Shown in pieces: positions 1 to 8,215 of a DNA stretch of 64,000 nucleotides. Made by a program: the position numbers and the translations under genes. The notes beneath the pieces were generated by a model that was given only the letters and a program-made list of their open reading frames with translations, ran no database searches and was not told the DNA's origin. Origin of the DNA: ZC4RG42 sp036676355 (lineage in GTDB: Bacteria; Pseudomonadota; Gammaproteobacteria; Burkholderiales; SG8-39); the NCBI GenBank assembly GCA_036676355.1, contig JAKFDA010000063.1:47823-111822 (forward strand). The letters are read 5' to 3'. How positions within the stretch are numbered: position 1 is the first letter of the stretch; each line of letters starts with the position of its first letter.

Positions 1-1
1 G

Positions 2-376
2 GCCGCCATCGTCGGCGCGACGGTCGTGTCGCTGTATGTGCGCGTACCGCTCAAGGTGGATGTGCTGCGCGATCGTGCGAGCCTCATGCGCGAAGTCGAG
101 GACGGCCAGCTGGAGAACGTTTATCGCGTGCAGATCATGAACACGCAGGAAGTGGCGCATCGCTACCGCATTACGGTGACCGGACTCGAATCGCTTCACG
201 TCGCGAGCGAAGACGAAATCGATCTGCCGGCTTCTGCCTCGAAGCAGGTGCCGGTGCGCTTGCGCATGGACGGCGTGTTCGCCGACAAGGGCGCGCACAA
301 GATATTTATTCAGGTCCAGGCCATCGACGACCCCGGCATCGCGGCGGTGGAAGATTCGGTGTTTCTGATTCGTTGA
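2..376 (+). CDS. ccoG: CcoG (FixG/RdxA) cytochrome oxidase accessory protein, C-terminal part
   Basis: Only the C-terminal end is in the window; the frame is open to the left edge, so the gene starts upstream. The visible part starts in a hydrophobic stretch (AAIVGATVVSLYVRVPLKV), the last membrane helix, followed by an Ig-like domain with RDRASLMREVEDGQLENVYRV and a closing DSVFLIR, the pattern of the FixG C-terminal domain. CcoG is a membrane ferredoxin-type protein that takes part in assembly of the cbb3 cytochrome c oxidase, probably in copper handling. fixH follows after 12 bases, which supports a cco/fix cluster running in from the left. Confidence 0.88.
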   Translation, partial: AAIVGATVVSLYVRVPLKVDVLRDRASLMREVEDGQLENVYRVQIMNTQEVAHRYRITVTGLESLHVASEDEIDLPASASKQVPVRLRMDGVFADKGAHKIFIQVQAIDDPGIAAVEDSVFLIR

Positions 377-388
377 AAAGGGGTTGCC

Positions 389-907
389 ATGACAAATGCT
401 GCTGCTGAATCCGCACACCCTTGGTATCGAGACCGCTGGCCGTGGCTGCTCATCTCCATACCGGCCGTATCGCTCATACTGGGTGTCGCGATGCTTGCGC
501 TGGCGCTGCAGTCGGACGACGGGCTGGTAGCGGACGATTATTACAAGCAGGGGCTGGGCATCAACGAAGTGCTCGACAAGAAGACACATGCGAGCGAGCT
601 CGGGTTGATCGCGCAACTGAGCGTCAATGCCGAGCGCACCGGCGTGCGCGTGCTGATGCGCGGGCAGAGTTTGCCCGAAGCGCGGCTTTTGTTACGCTTC
701 GTGCATCCGACCCGGGCCGGCGAGGATCAGCGCGTGATACTCCAGCCGCTGGGAGGATCGATGTACGAAGGCGCTCTTGTGCCGCTGGCCGCAGGGCGGT
801 GGCATGTGATGCTGGAAGATGAGGCAGCGACCTGGCGTTTGGCCGGGGTGTGGCATACGAGCGCATCGCAGCTGGTGCTCGAGCCACCCGATCGGAAAGG
901 AAAATGA
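389..907 (+). CDS. fixH: FixH family (CcoH) cbb3 oxidase assembly protein
   Basis: 172 residues. A single N-terminal membrane helix (about residues 20-43, WLLISIPAVSLILGVAMLAL) is followed by a periplasmic domain that starts with the typical GLVADDYYKQGLGINEVLDK segment, a hallmark of FixH/CcoH. The family is needed for stable assembly of cbb3 oxidase. An AAAAGGGG ribosome site lies just before the ATG. It follows ccoG closely, and its stop codon sits two bases before the start of the next gene, so the three genes are probably one operon. I see no ccoI or ccoS nearby; they may lie upstream of the window. Confidence 0.88.
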   Translation: MTNAAAESAHPWYRDRWPWLLISIPAVSLILGVAMLALALQSDDGLVADDYYKQGLGINEVLDKKTHASELGLIAQLSVNAERTGVRVLMRGQSLPEARLLLRFVHPTRAGEDQRVILQPLGGSMYEGALVPLAAGRWHVMLEDEAATWRLAGVWHTSASQLVLEPPDRKGK

Positions 908-908
908 G

Positions 909-1205
909 ATGCAGCGCGCGATCTGGGTATTGTGGCCGTCCTTCATCGTGGCCGGCGTGGCCGAGGTGGTTTTGTTCACGCTCATCGATCCAATGAGCTT
1001 GCAGATATTCGACGAAGCGCACGATCTCGGTCGAACCACGGTATATTCGATCGTGTTCTTTGCGCTGTGGCTGTTTGCTGCCACATCGAGTGCGCTGACC
1101 TGTTTTTTCCAGCGCACCGCGGCGGAAATCAATCGCTGCCCGCTGACGCCGACGCAGCGGCCGGTTGGATGTCCAAAACGAGAAGAAAGCGACGTTTGTT
1201 GCTAA
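909..1205 (+). CDS. Small membrane protein downstream of fixH
   Basis: 98 residues. The ATG begins one base after the fixH stop codon, so translation is probably coupled. Two hydrophobic segments (about residues 5-25 and 45-65) predict a two-helix inner membrane protein, and the tail is polar with several Cys (CFFQR, CPL, CC). I recall similar proteins directly behind fixH in other betaproteobacteria, but I know of no function. By position a role in oxidase assembly or copper delivery is possible; this is inference only. Confidence 0.8.
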   Translation: MQRAIWVLWPSFIVAGVAEVVLFTLIDPMSLQIFDEAHDLGRTTVYSIVFFALWLFAATSSALTCFFQRTAAEINRCPLTPTQRPVGCPKREESDVCC

Positions 1206-1234
1206 AGATGCGGTCCAACTAAAAGGAGAAACGA

Positions 1235-1678
1235 ATGTTCAACCATGTATTGATTCCCGTCGATCGCTCTGCCGTATCGATGAAGGCCGCCAAGGCGGGC
1301 ATTCAGATGGCCAAGCGACTGGGCGCCTCGATCAGCGTCTATCACGGCGTCGAGCCGCTGGATCGTTACTATGGCGACGAAGGCATCGCGATCAATCCGA
1401 ACATGCTGAAGACGCTGAAGAAGCGCGTGCTGCAGGATGGTCAACGCGTATTGAGTGAAGTCGAAGCGATTGCCGGGAAGGCCGGCGTGCCCTGCGATAC
1501 CGTGCTCGATGAGCCCGCTTCGGCAGCCGATGGCATCATCAATGCTGCGAAGAAACAGAAGTGCGATGCGATTTTCATCGGCTCGCGCGGTCACGGTGCG
1601 ATCAAAACGCTGCTGCTGGGCAGTGTGACGCAGAAAGTCCTGGCCAATTCGAAGCTGCCGGTACTGGTTTATCGGTGA
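1235..1678 (+). CDS. Universal stress protein, UspA family (first of three)
   Basis: 147 residues, one Usp domain. It begins MFNHVLIPVDRS, the usual first strand, and ends with the ATP-binding signature GSRGHGAIKTLLLGSVTQKVL followed by LPVLVYR. AAAAGGAGAAACG precedes the ATG as ribosome site. Usp proteins bind ATP in the cytoplasm and are induced by stress, often by oxygen limitation in denitrifiers. The gene is 29 bases behind the small membrane protein and is closed by a strong hairpin at 1754-1788, so it is probably the last gene of the cco/fix operon. Confidence 0.93.
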   Translation: MFNHVLIPVDRSAVSMKAAKAGIQMAKRLGASISVYHGVEPLDRYYGDEGIAINPNMLKTLKKRVLQDGQRVLSEVEAIAGKAGVPCDTVLDEPASAADGIINAAKKQKCDAIFIGSRGHGAIKTLLLGSVTQKVLANSKLPVLVYR

Positions 1679-1753
1679 AATACACGGCCGCCGGCGCGCC
1701 GTGATCAGATTCCGGTAGCCGCGCAAGCGGCGCGGCCGTGAATCCAGGCGCAT

Positions 1754-1788
1754 AAAAAGTCTCAAACGTTCGCGTTTGAGACTTTTTT
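1754..1788. terminator. Bidirectional rho-independent terminator
   Basis: A 15-bp perfect inverted repeat (arms 1754-1768 and 1773-1787) with a TTCG loop. A-rich and T-rich ends on both sides give a U-run in either direction. It lies between the convergent usp (+) and fnr (-) genes and should stop both transcripts. Confidence 0.93.
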
Positions 1789-1828
1789 GCCGGCGCTCAA
1801 CGTCGGGCTACAGACTGCTGTCCCGGCA

Positions 1829-2602
1829 CTAGCGGCCGAGCAGTTTGCGCAGCGCGTCGGCGTCCTTGATGTGGACGTGTTTCTGCTGCACGGCGATCAG
1901 ACCCTGTTCCTGGAATTTTGAAAAAGCACGGCTGACCGTTTCCAGTTTCAAACCAAGATAGCTGCCGATTTCCTCGCGCGTCATGCGCAGGTTGAATTCC
2001 GAGGCCGAATAGCCACGCGCGGTGAAACGCTGCGACAGGTTCAGCAGAAAAGCGGCCAGCCGTTCCTCCGCCCGCATCGTTCCCAGCAACATCATCACGC
2101 CCTGATCACGCACGATTTCGCGGCTCATCATTTTGTGGAACTGATTCTGCAGCGAGCGGACTTCGTGCGACAACTCTTCCAGGCGGGAATAGGGAATGAT
2201 GCAGACTTCGCTGTCTTCCAGTGCAATGGTGCTGACCGCGTGGCGGTCCGTGCCGATCCCGTCCAGCCCCATGACCTCGCCCGGCATGTGGAAACCGGTG
2301 ACCTGATCGCGCCCGTCTTCGAACACCACGGTACTTTTGAAGAAACCCGTCCGGACCGCATTGAGGGAAGTGAATTCGTCACCGGCGCGATAAAGGCTTT
2401 CGCCGCGTTTGAGGCGCCTGCGGGTGTAGACAAGATTATCGAGCTGATCGACCTCGTCCGGCGACAGGCCCATGGGCAGGCATAGTTCGCGCAAACTGCA
2501 CGTCGAACACACCGTTTTCAGTTGCTGAATGCTGATGTCTTTGCCGCTGCTCATGCCCGAATTGTGCATGCTTAAAGCCGTTTGATCCACGTCAATCGAC
2601 AT
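1829..2602 (-). CDS. fnr: FNR-type oxygen-sensing regulator
   Basis: 257 residues, Crp/Fnr family. Three clustered Cys (32, 35, 41) and a distant Cys134 match the four ligands of the FNR [4Fe-4S] cluster. A cyclic-nucleotide-type domain follows (GESLYRAGDEFTSLNAVRTG), then a helix-turn-helix near the C-terminus, EEIGSYLGLKLETVSR, whose E..SR residues read the TTGAT half-site in E. coli FNR. It should activate anaerobic genes when oxygen is absent. The start at 2602 has AAAGG five bases upstream; later ATGs (codons 12 and 17) lack a ribosome site. It is divergent from hemN, and an FNR box lies over codons 3-7. Confidence 0.95.
   Translation of the reverse strand: MSIDVDQTALSMHNSGMSSGKDISIQQLKTVCSTCSLRELCLPMGLSPDEVDQLDNLVYTRRRLKRGESLYRAGDEFTSLNAVRTGFFKSTVVFEDGRDQVTGFHMPGEVMGLDGIGTDRHAVSTIALEDSEVCIIPYSRLEELSHEVRSLQNQFHKMMSREIVRDQGVMMLLGTMRAEERLAAFLLNLSQRFTARGYSASEFNLRMTREEIGSYLGLKLETVSRAFSKFQEQGLIAVQQKHVHIKDADALRKLLGR
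2582..2595. promoter_or_regulatory. FNR box between fnr and hemN
   Basis: TTGATCCACGTCAA matches the TTGAT-N4-ATCAA consensus at 9 of 10 positions. It lies 52 bases upstream of the hemN start, fit for activation of hemN under low oxygen. Because it covers the first codons of fnr, it could also hinder fnr transcription (autoregulation). No good -10 is found at the ideal class II distance; TACATT at 2626-2631 is the nearest. Confidence 0.7.
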
Positions 2603-2646
2603 CCTAACCTTTGCGCCACACTGCGTACATTAAAAGCGAGTATGCA

Positions 2647-4035
2647 ATGAACGCCACCGACCTGATTCCCGACGCAGATTTGCTCCGCCGCTTCGACCGG
2701 CCCGGACCGCGCTACACCTCTTATCCAACCGCCGACCGGTTCGTCACGGCGCATGACGCCCCAGCCCACGTCCGTGCGCTCAAGGCGCGCCGGCTGCAGT
2801 CGGGCGGCAAGGCGCTGTCATTATACGTACACCTGCCTTTCTGCGAACACGTCTGCTACTACTGCGGCTGCAACAAGATCATCACGCGCAATCACAGCCG
2901 GACGACCAAATATCTGCGCTATCTCGAGCGTGAAATGGACCTAGTGACCGACATCATCGGCACCCGCCAGCGCGTCGAGCAACTGCACTGGGGCGGCGGC
3001 ACGCCGACCTTCCTGACCGAGGACGAGTTGCGCGAACTGATGGCCATGTTGAAGGCGCGCTTCGATTTCGCGCCCGACGGCGAATATTCGATTGAAATCG
3101 ATCCGCGCACCGTGGATGCCTCGAAAATGGCTGTTTTGGGCGAAATCGGCTTCAACCGAGTATCCATCGGCGTGCAGGATTTCGATCCGGATGTGCAGAA
3201 GGCGGTGAACCGCATACAGAGTTTCGAAATCACCGCTGCGGCGGTGCAGGGCGCGCGGGACCACCGTTTCAAGTCGGTTAACCTCGATTTGATCTACGGC
3301 CTGCCGCGGCAGAACCCGGAGCGCTTCGCCGCCACGCTCGCGAGTACGCTTACGTTGAAACCCGAGCGCATCGCTTTGTACAACTATGCGCATCTACCGA
3401 CGCTGTTCAAGCCGCAGCGGCGTATCAACGAAGCCGAATTGCCCAGCCCGGCGATGCGTATCGAATTGCTGCAGCTGGCGATCCGCACCCTTACCGACGC
3501 AGGCTATCGTTACATCGGCATGGACCACTTTGCGCGGCCGGAAGACGATCTCGCCAAGGCGCAGCAGATGGGCCATCTGCATCGCAATTTTCAGGGCTAT
3601 TCCACGCGCGCGGAATGCGATCTGCTTGCCCTCGGCGTATCGGCCATCAGCGCGATCGGCTCGACCTACAGTCAGAACGTAAAGGAACTCGACGAATACT
3701 ACGACTGCCTGGATCAGGGCCAGCTGCCCGTCATGCGTGGCATGGAACTCAATGCCGATGACCTGGTGCGGCGCGCCGCCATCCAGTCGCTGATGTGCCA
3801 TTTCGCTCTGTCCATCGATTCGATGCAGACCGCGTATCTGATCGATTTCAAAGAGACGTTCGCCGAAGAACTGCAGGCGCTGCAGGAATACGTTGATCTC
3901 GGCCTGGTTGAAATGGACGGGGAGTGGATCACCGTCACGCCGCGCGGCCGCATGTTCGTGCGCGCCATCTGCATGGTGTTCGACCGCTATCTGCGGCAGA
4001 GCGAGATGCGCGCGCGCTATTCCAAGGTGTTGTAG
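2647..4035 (+). CDS. hemN: Oxygen-independent coproporphyrinogen III oxidase HemN
   Basis: 462 residues from the ATG at 2647. An in-frame TTG at 2611 exists, but the family begins close to the GPRYTSYPTA motif, which is met 20 residues after the chosen start. Radical SAM cluster C66-x3-C70-x2-C73 is present in PFCEHVCYYCGCNK, followed by HWGGGTPTFL (SAM glycine motif) and a full-length HemN C-terminal domain. It decarboxylates coproporphyrinogen III to protoporphyrinogen IX without oxygen, in the cytoplasm, and so supplies heme for the anaerobic cytochromes encoded further right. An FNR box lies upstream. Confidence 0.96.
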   Translation: MNATDLIPDADLLRRFDRPGPRYTSYPTADRFVTAHDAPAHVRALKARRLQSGGKALSLYVHLPFCEHVCYYCGCNKIITRNHSRTTKYLRYLEREMDLVTDIIGTRQRVEQLHWGGGTPTFLTEDELRELMAMLKARFDFAPDGEYSIEIDPRTVDASKMAVLGEIGFNRVSIGVQDFDPDVQKAVNRIQSFEITAAAVQGARDHRFKSVNLDLIYGLPRQNPERFAATLASTLTLKPERIALYNYAHLPTLFKPQRRINEAELPSPAMRIELLQLAIRTLTDAGYRYIGMDHFARPEDDLAKAQQMGHLHRNFQGYSTRAECDLLALGVSAISAIGSTYSQNVKELDEYYDCLDQGQLPVMRGMELNADDLVRRAAIQSLMCHFALSIDSMQTAYLIDFKETFAEELQALQEYVDLGLVEMDGEWITVTPRGRMFVRAICMVFDRYLRQSEMRARYSKVL

Positions 4036-4060
4036 TGATTGTGGCTCGGATTTTGTCGCA

Positions 4061-4813
4061 ATGACCCTCGCGTTTACTGCTTTCCTGACGGGGCTGTTCA
4101 GTGGCGTGCACTGCGTCGCCATGTGCGGCGGCGTGGTGAGCGCGCTCAGCATGTCGCGCGACCGCGGTGTCATACGCATCGAGCCCGACGGCGCGGCGAC
4201 GCTCGGCGCGGGAACGGGTATTGCGGCGCGCGTGCCGATGCAACTGGCCTACAGCAGCGGTCGCATCGTCAGTTACGGCGTGGCCGGGGCGGTCGCCGGC
4301 GGAATCGGCGGGACCGTGCTGCTCACCCAATCGTTGCTGCCGGCCCAGACCGTGCTCGCCGTCCTCGCCAACGGGCTGCTGATGTTGCTGGGGCTGCATC
4401 TGGCCGGAGTCGGCAGTTGGGTGGCGCGCCTGGAATATCTCGGCGCGCCGGTATGGCGCAAGCTGGCACCGCTCGGGCGGCGCTTCATGCCCGCCGATAC
4501 GCCGCCGCGGGCCTTTGCCGTCGGTTTGTTGTGGGGCTGGCTGCCGTGCGGACTGGTGTATAGCACGCTCGCGCTGGCAATGATGAGCGGCAGCACGGCC
4601 GAGGGCGTGTTGGTGATGTTGGCCTTCGGTCTGGGGACAATGCCCAATCTCGTTGCGGCCGGACTGTTCATCGGACGGCTGCAGCCGCTGTTGCGTCGCG
4701 TCGGAGTGCGCCGTGCCGCGGGTGCGCTGGTGTTCGCGTTGGGGGTGCTGGGATTCGCGCGGATTCCGCAGGTCAATGCGCTCATCCGCGATGCGGTGCT
4801 GTGTTTGACATAG
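4061..4813 (+). CDS. Sulfite exporter TauE/SafE-like (UreH-domain) membrane protein
   Basis: 250 residues with about six hydrophobic helices. The motif GVHCVAMCGGVVSAL in the first helix and WGWLPCGLVYSTLALAMMSGS in the middle are the paired signatures of the UreH-like TauE/SafE group that is usual in cbb3 oxidase clusters. The start was placed at 4061 because the first helix begins there; the frame is open further upstream but overlaps hemN. It follows hemN by 25 bases and is probably co-transcribed. The CxxxC-type motifs suggest transition-metal (copper or nickel) transport or delivery to oxidase, which is an inference. Confidence 0.85.
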   Translation: MTLAFTAFLTGLFSGVHCVAMCGGVVSALSMSRDRGVIRIEPDGAATLGAGTGIAARVPMQLAYSSGRIVSYGVAGAVAGGIGGTVLLTQSLLPAQTVLAVLANGLLMLLGLHLAGVGSWVARLEYLGAPVWRKLAPLGRRFMPADTPPRAFAVGLLWGWLPCGLVYSTLALAMMSGSTAEGVLVMLAFGLGTMPNLVAAGLFIGRLQPLLRRVGVRRAAGALVFALGVLGFARIPQVNALIRDAVLCLT

Positions 4814-4846
4814 CGCGCGTTGGCATTTCGGTGCCGCATCGTTAGT

Positions 4847-4860
4847 ATTGATCCAGCGCA
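4847..4860 (+). promoter_or_regulatory. FNR-type box and class II promoter of usp
   Basis: TTGATCCAGCGCAA matches TTGAT-N4-ATCAA at 8 of 10 positions. A -10-like TAGCAT lies at 4883-4888, putting the box near -41.5 relative to a start at about 4895, the class II activator geometry. The next gene is usp at 4946. Confidence 0.6.
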
Positions 4861-4945
4861 AACCGGTACCCGTTACAGCGGATAGCATTCAATTACACGG
4901 ACGCCGTCAGGAATCGTTTCATCTTCACCGATAAAGGAAACATCA

Positions 4946-5371
4946 ATGAAGATACTCCTCGCAGTAGATGGTTCTGAGAACTCGGTCCGCGCGACGAAAT
5001 CGCTGATCGAACAACTGTCGCTCTTCAAGGAAGCGCCGCAGGTCGATGTCGTTACCGTGCATCTGCCGCTGCCGAACGTGGGCACCGCGCACATGATCAC
5101 GAAAGAAATCCGCGACCAGTACTACAAGGAAGAATGCGACGAAGCGCTCGCGCCGACGATTGCTTTGCTGGATGCCGCCAAGGTGCCGTACAAGGCGCAT
5201 CGACTCATCGGCCCGGTCGCCGAGACGATCGTGAAGGCCGCCGGGGATTTGGGCAGCACCGTGATCTACATGGGCACGCACGGTAGAACCGGCATGGCCA
5301 AGGTCGTGATGGGTTCAGTGGCGACCAAGGTGCTGCATCTCGCGCAAGTGCCTGTGCAACTGGTGCGATAA
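4946..5371 (+). CDS. Universal stress protein, UspA family (second)
   Basis: 141 residues, one Usp domain: MKILLAVDGSENS at the start, and the nucleotide-binding signature GTHGRTGMAKVVMGSVATKVL at the end. AAAGGAAACATCA precedes the ATG. An FNR-type box about 90 bases upstream suggests induction under low oxygen. A heavy-metal-binding domain gene follows after 12 bases, then a Dnr-like regulator, so the three probably form one transcript. It is one of three usp genes within 6 kb, all different in sequence. Confidence 0.94.
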   Translation: MKILLAVDGSENSVRATKSLIEQLSLFKEAPQVDVVTVHLPLPNVGTAHMITKEIRDQYYKEECDEALAPTIALLDAAKVPYKAHRLIGPVAETIVKAAGDLGSTVIYMGTHGRTGMAKVVMGSVATKVLHLAQVPVQLVR

Positions 5372-5383
5372 GGGAACGATCAT

Positions 5384-5605
5384 ATGAACGCGGCGAATAC
5401 GGCCACGGCCTCAGTCAAGATCGGCGGCATGACCTGCTCGGGTTGTGTGCGTAGCGTCACGCAGGTCCTGCAGGCGCTGCCCGGTGTCGAGGCCGTGGAC
5501 GTTTCGCTCGAGAAGAGCGAGGCGCAGGTACGTTACGATCCGGCGCGTGTCGAGCCCGATGCTTTCCGCCGAGCGGTGGAAAGCGCCGGGTTCGAAGTGC
5601 CCTAG
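5384..5605 (+). CDS. Heavy-metal-associated domain protein (CopZ-like)
   Basis: 73 residues, a single HMA ferredoxin-like fold. The metal site is in GGMTCSGCVRSVTQVL (CxxC), and the rest follows the usual pattern (LPGVEAVDVSLEKSEAQVRYDP). It is a soluble cytoplasmic metallochaperone or a free-standing domain, likely for copper. AAGGGAACGATCAT is the ribosome site. The position between usp and a Crp/Fnr regulator, close to cbb3 assembly genes, would suit copper supply or sequestration, but the partner ATPase (13790-16177) lies 8 kb away. Confidence 0.9.
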   Translation: MNAANTATASVKIGGMTCSGCVRSVTQVLQALPGVEAVDVSLEKSEAQVRYDPARVEPDAFRRAVESAGFEVP

Positions 5606-5618
5606 CGAGGGTTCGATC

Positions 5619-6389
5619 ATGTGCGGGACACACTGTCCGTATGACGCGTTTGACCAGGATCAAGAGCCGGTTCATGACGACAGGCATGATCGCCGCATGA
5701 GCAGGCACGACACTCCATCGCTGCTGCGGCAGTTGCCTCTGCTGGCGGCGTTGTCCGATTCCGAAATACAGCGGATCGCGGCGGCTACCGCACAATTGCG
5801 CGCCGTTCCCGGCACTCGCTTGTTCCGTCGCGGCGATACGTGCATGGGCTTCCACATTGTCGTACAAGGACGCGTGAAGCTCGTACTGGAAACCAGCGAC
5901 GGCGCCGAGAAGGTCATGGAAATCGTCGGTCCGGGGCAAAGCTTCGGCGAAGCTGTGATGTTTCTGCAGAAGCCGTATGTGGTATCGGCCGAAGTGCTCG
6001 AGCCGTCCCTGTTGCTGCACGTCGGCAAGGGCGCAGTGCTGACCGAACTGGACGGTAATCCGGATTTCGCCCGCCGCATGCTGGCGGGATTATCGATGCG
6101 CCTGCACCGTCTGGTCGGCGATCTCGAAGCGTTCACCCTGCGCGACGGCACGCACCGCGTCGCCAGCTATCTGCTCGGCGCGAAAGAGGGTGGGATGACG
6201 GATGCCGGCAGTTTCGATGTCCGCCTGCCGGTCAGCAAGGGTGTACTGGCGTCCCGCCTCAACATCACACGCGAGCATTTCTCGCGCATCCTGAACGAGC
6301 TTTCGACCGCCGGATTGGTGCATGTCAAGGGACCGGTCATTCGCGTGCTCGACGCGGTGAAACTGCAGCGTCACGTCAACGCCGGCTAG
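5619..6389 (+). CDS. Crp/Fnr family regulator, Dnr/Nnr-like
   Basis: 256 residues from the ATG at 5619, which has GAGGG nine bases upstream. A cyclic-nucleotide-binding-like domain (LFRRGDTCMGFHIVVQGRVKL) is followed by a winged helix with VLASRLNITREHFSRILNEL. It lacks the FNR-type Cys cluster, and the HTH ends in E..SR, so it should read an FNR-like site; Dnr/Nnr proteins of this kind sense NO through heme. Given the nor and nnrS genes in the window, it is a good candidate for their activator. The first 26 residues (MCGTHCPYDAFDQD and an acidic/His run) lie outside the usual fold; a start at 5697 (MSRHDTPSLL) is possible. Confidence 0.86.
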   Translation: MCGTHCPYDAFDQDQEPVHDDRHDRRMSRHDTPSLLRQLPLLAALSDSEIQRIAAATAQLRAVPGTRLFRRGDTCMGFHIVVQGRVKLVLETSDGAEKVMEIVGPGQSFGEAVMFLQKPYVVSAEVLEPSLLLHVGKGAVLTELDGNPDFARRMLAGLSMRLHRLVGDLEAFTLRDGTHRVASYLLGAKEGGMTDAGSFDVRLPVSKGVLASRLNITREHFSRILNELSTAGLVHVKGPVIRVLDAVKLQRHVNAG

Positions 6390-6694
6390 CCCGCGGATCA
6401 GGGCGCCGATGGCCGGTGCCTGAGCAGCAAAAATAATTGCTGCGTCGTTCCAAACGGCGTTTCGTGCGATTCGTTCGATCAGGCGGCGCGCTCGGCCGAG
6501 GTATTGAGGGAATGAGATACCGCCCGCTCGTGCCAGATATCGAAGTGCGCTTCAAGCGGCGCGCAGCATCTCTCCCATAATCCAGTTTATTGGCATCCTC
6601 TCCTTTCCGGCTGCATTGAATTCCCGCCATATGGACGCATGGCGGACGACATGCCGCTAGTTCTCGGCGCGTGAAACGAGGCGTCATAAAGAAA
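6390..6694. other. Intergenic stretch without a recognised gene
   Basis: About 305 bases between the 3' ends of the Dnr-like regulator (+) and a usp gene (-). I see no convincing open frame, no FNR box and no RNA motif. It is bounded on the right by a hairpin that probably terminates the usp transcript. Confidence 0.6.
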
Positions 6695-6712
6695 GGGCGC
6701 CCGAAAGCGCCC
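6695..6712 (-). terminator. Probable terminator of usp (minus strand)
   Basis: GGGCGC at 6695-6700 pairs with GCGCCC at 6707-6712. Read on the minus strand the hairpin is followed by TTTCTTTA. It lies 28 bases behind the stop of the minus-strand usp gene. Confidence 0.6.
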
Positions 6713-6739
6713 AATACCCTAGGAGAGGGTGGAAAAAGA

Positions 6740-7246
6740 CTATTCGTTCGCGAGCCAGAAGATGGTGAGGCCCAAGCCCAGACCCGCCTGCAGGCCGAAG
6801 CGTTCGAAGAGGCCGACCTCGCCTCCGCGAACGACATCGACAGGAACGGTCGATTTCTCGATCAGGCCATCAGCAATAGATTCCCTGAACAGGCGAACCG
6901 CGCTACGAACCGGCGAAGTGCCAATCACGATCTGATCGACTCCGGCCTCGGTCGCGTATGCCGTAACGCTCGGGACGATGCGCCCGCGCAGCATATGGAC
7001 GGAGCACCGCAGGCCGGCCGCTTCGACGCGCCGCTGTGCTTCTCCAAGCGCGAACTTGGCGCGCTCTACGCGCATCTTTTCGGTCTGCCCGTGGGACAGA
7101 AAACGTGAAACGTGGACCGGCAAAAGCGGCTGTACATTGACCAACTGAACGATGGCGTCGCCATTTGCCCTTGCCGTTCTGATCGCTTCATCGACCGCTT
7201 TGAGCGAGCATGCCGAACCATTTACGGGGACGAGGATTTTTAACAT
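6740..7246 (-). CDS. Universal stress protein, UspA family (third, with C-terminal extension)
   Basis: 168 residues. The Usp domain runs from MLKILVPVNGSACS to about residue 145; the ATP-binding end is degenerate (GTSPVRSAVRLFRESIADGL in place of G-x2-G-x9-G). After PVDVVRGG there is an added hydrophobic tail (LQAGLGLGLTIFWLANE) not normal for the family, which might anchor it to a membrane. AAGGAGACCTTC precedes the ATG. It is divergent from nothing obvious and ends before a hairpin. terC lies upstream on the same strand, 83 bases away, so co-transcription is possible. Confidence 0.88.
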   Translation of the reverse strand: MLKILVPVNGSACSLKAVDEAIRTARANGDAIVQLVNVQPLLPVHVSRFLSHGQTEKMRVERAKFALGEAQRRVEAAGLRCSVHMLRGRIVPSVTAYATEAGVDQIVIGTSPVRSAVRLFRESIADGLIEKSTVPVDVVRGGEVGLFERFGLQAGLGLGLTIFWLANE

Positions 7247-7329
7247 GAAGGTCTCCTTGCGCTATGCAGCGGGAAGTAATTTGGAATTGATGGCTGCGAT
7301 TTCAAACAATGCAGCCAGCGCGGAATGGC

Positions 7330-8043
7330 TCATTCAAAGCTTTCGGAAATGTTGTGTGCGACTTGCGTGTGGCGTCGGTTGTACAGATAACCGAGACCTA
7401 CTACACCGCCCACGATCAACACATAGATCGCGGTCGTCACCGCATCGTTGCCTGCCAGATATTCCTTAACGAATGGTTCCCCGGTGATCATCTTTGCCGC
7501 AGTCCATGCGAGGACCGCCGCGCCGATATAGATAATTGCCGGAAAGCGTTCCATCCACTTCAATACCAGTTGCGAGCCGAAGACGATGATCGGAATGCTG
7601 ATCAACAGGCCGATCACGACCAACAGGAAGCTGCCGTGCGCGGCGCCGGCCACGCCGAGCACGTTATCGATACCCATAACCGCGTCGGCGATCACGATGG
7701 TCTTTATCGCCCCCCAGAAATTGGCGGCCGGCTTGACGTCGTGACCATCGTCGTTTGCGGGCGCAACCAGCTTCCATGCGATCCATACGAGCAGCACGCC
7801 CCCCGCCAGCATGAGACCGGGAATATCGAGCAGCCATACGACGAAGAGCGTCATCGTGGAACGCAGAACGACTGCGCCGACTGTGCCCCAGACGATTGCT
7901 TTTGTTCTTAAGTTCTTTGGCAGGCTGCGTGCGGCAAGGGCGATGACGATGGCGTTATCACCGGCCAATACAAGATCGATGAGAACAATGGCGGCAAGCG
8001 CCGAGAAGAACTCCATAGTGAATAGATCCATAGCTTCTTTCAT
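7330..8043 (-). CDS. TerC/Alx family membrane protein (manganese exporter type)
   Basis: 237 residues, about seven helices. The two family signatures are present: LIDLVLAGDNAIVIALAA near the N-terminus and IADAVMGIDNVLGVAGAA in the middle, both with the acidic DN residues in the membrane. TerC/Alx proteins export Mn2+ or load metal onto exported enzymes. The start was set at 8043 (MKEAMDLFTMEFF); ATGs at 8031 and 8016 are alternatives, none has a strong ribosome site. A yybP-ykoY riboswitch lies in the 5' leader on the same strand, the standard arrangement for Mn2+-induced terC/alx genes. Confidence 0.9.
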   Translation of the reverse strand: MKEAMDLFTMEFFSALAAIVLIDLVLAGDNAIVIALAARSLPKNLRTKAIVWGTVGAVVLRSTMTLFVVWLLDIPGLMLAGGVLLVWIAWKLVAPANDDGHDVKPAANFWGAIKTIVIADAVMGIDNVLGVAGAAHGSFLLVVIGLLISIPIIVFGSQLVLKWMERFPAIIYIGAAVLAWTAAKMITGEPFVKEYLAGNDAVTTAIYVLIVGGVVGLGYLYNRRHTQVAHNISESFE

Positions 8044-8088
8044 TCGGCGGATAGACGACGTCGCAACCGAATTCGACGAGGTCCGCAA

Positions 8089-8215
8089 CCTTTGCCGAAT
8101 CCGGCAAAGGTCTCGCTCTCGCTTGCGTCCGCGGCGGATGACCGGAGATTTGCATCTCGCGATGACGATCATCACGCAGGAATTGCTTCCTGGAGCTACT
8201 CCCCCTTGTGGGTCA
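8089..8215 (-). promoter_or_regulatory. yybP-ykoY (manganese) riboswitch in the terC leader
   Basis: On the minus strand the leader reads ACAAGGGGGAGTAGC (8195-8209), then ATCGTCATCGCG, ATCTCCGGTCATCCGC and GCGAGACCTTTGC near 8105-8118. These are the conserved blocks of the yybP-ykoY class (GGGGAGUA, CGUCA, CCGG, GAGACCUUUGC), which binds Mn2+. Directly behind, a perfect 9-bp hairpin (arms 8089-8097 and 8102-8110) re-uses the CCTTTGCCG strand of the P1 helix, so it is the likely alternative structure. No U-run follows, so control may act on translation or through Rho rather than by intrinsic termination. Confidence 0.85.
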
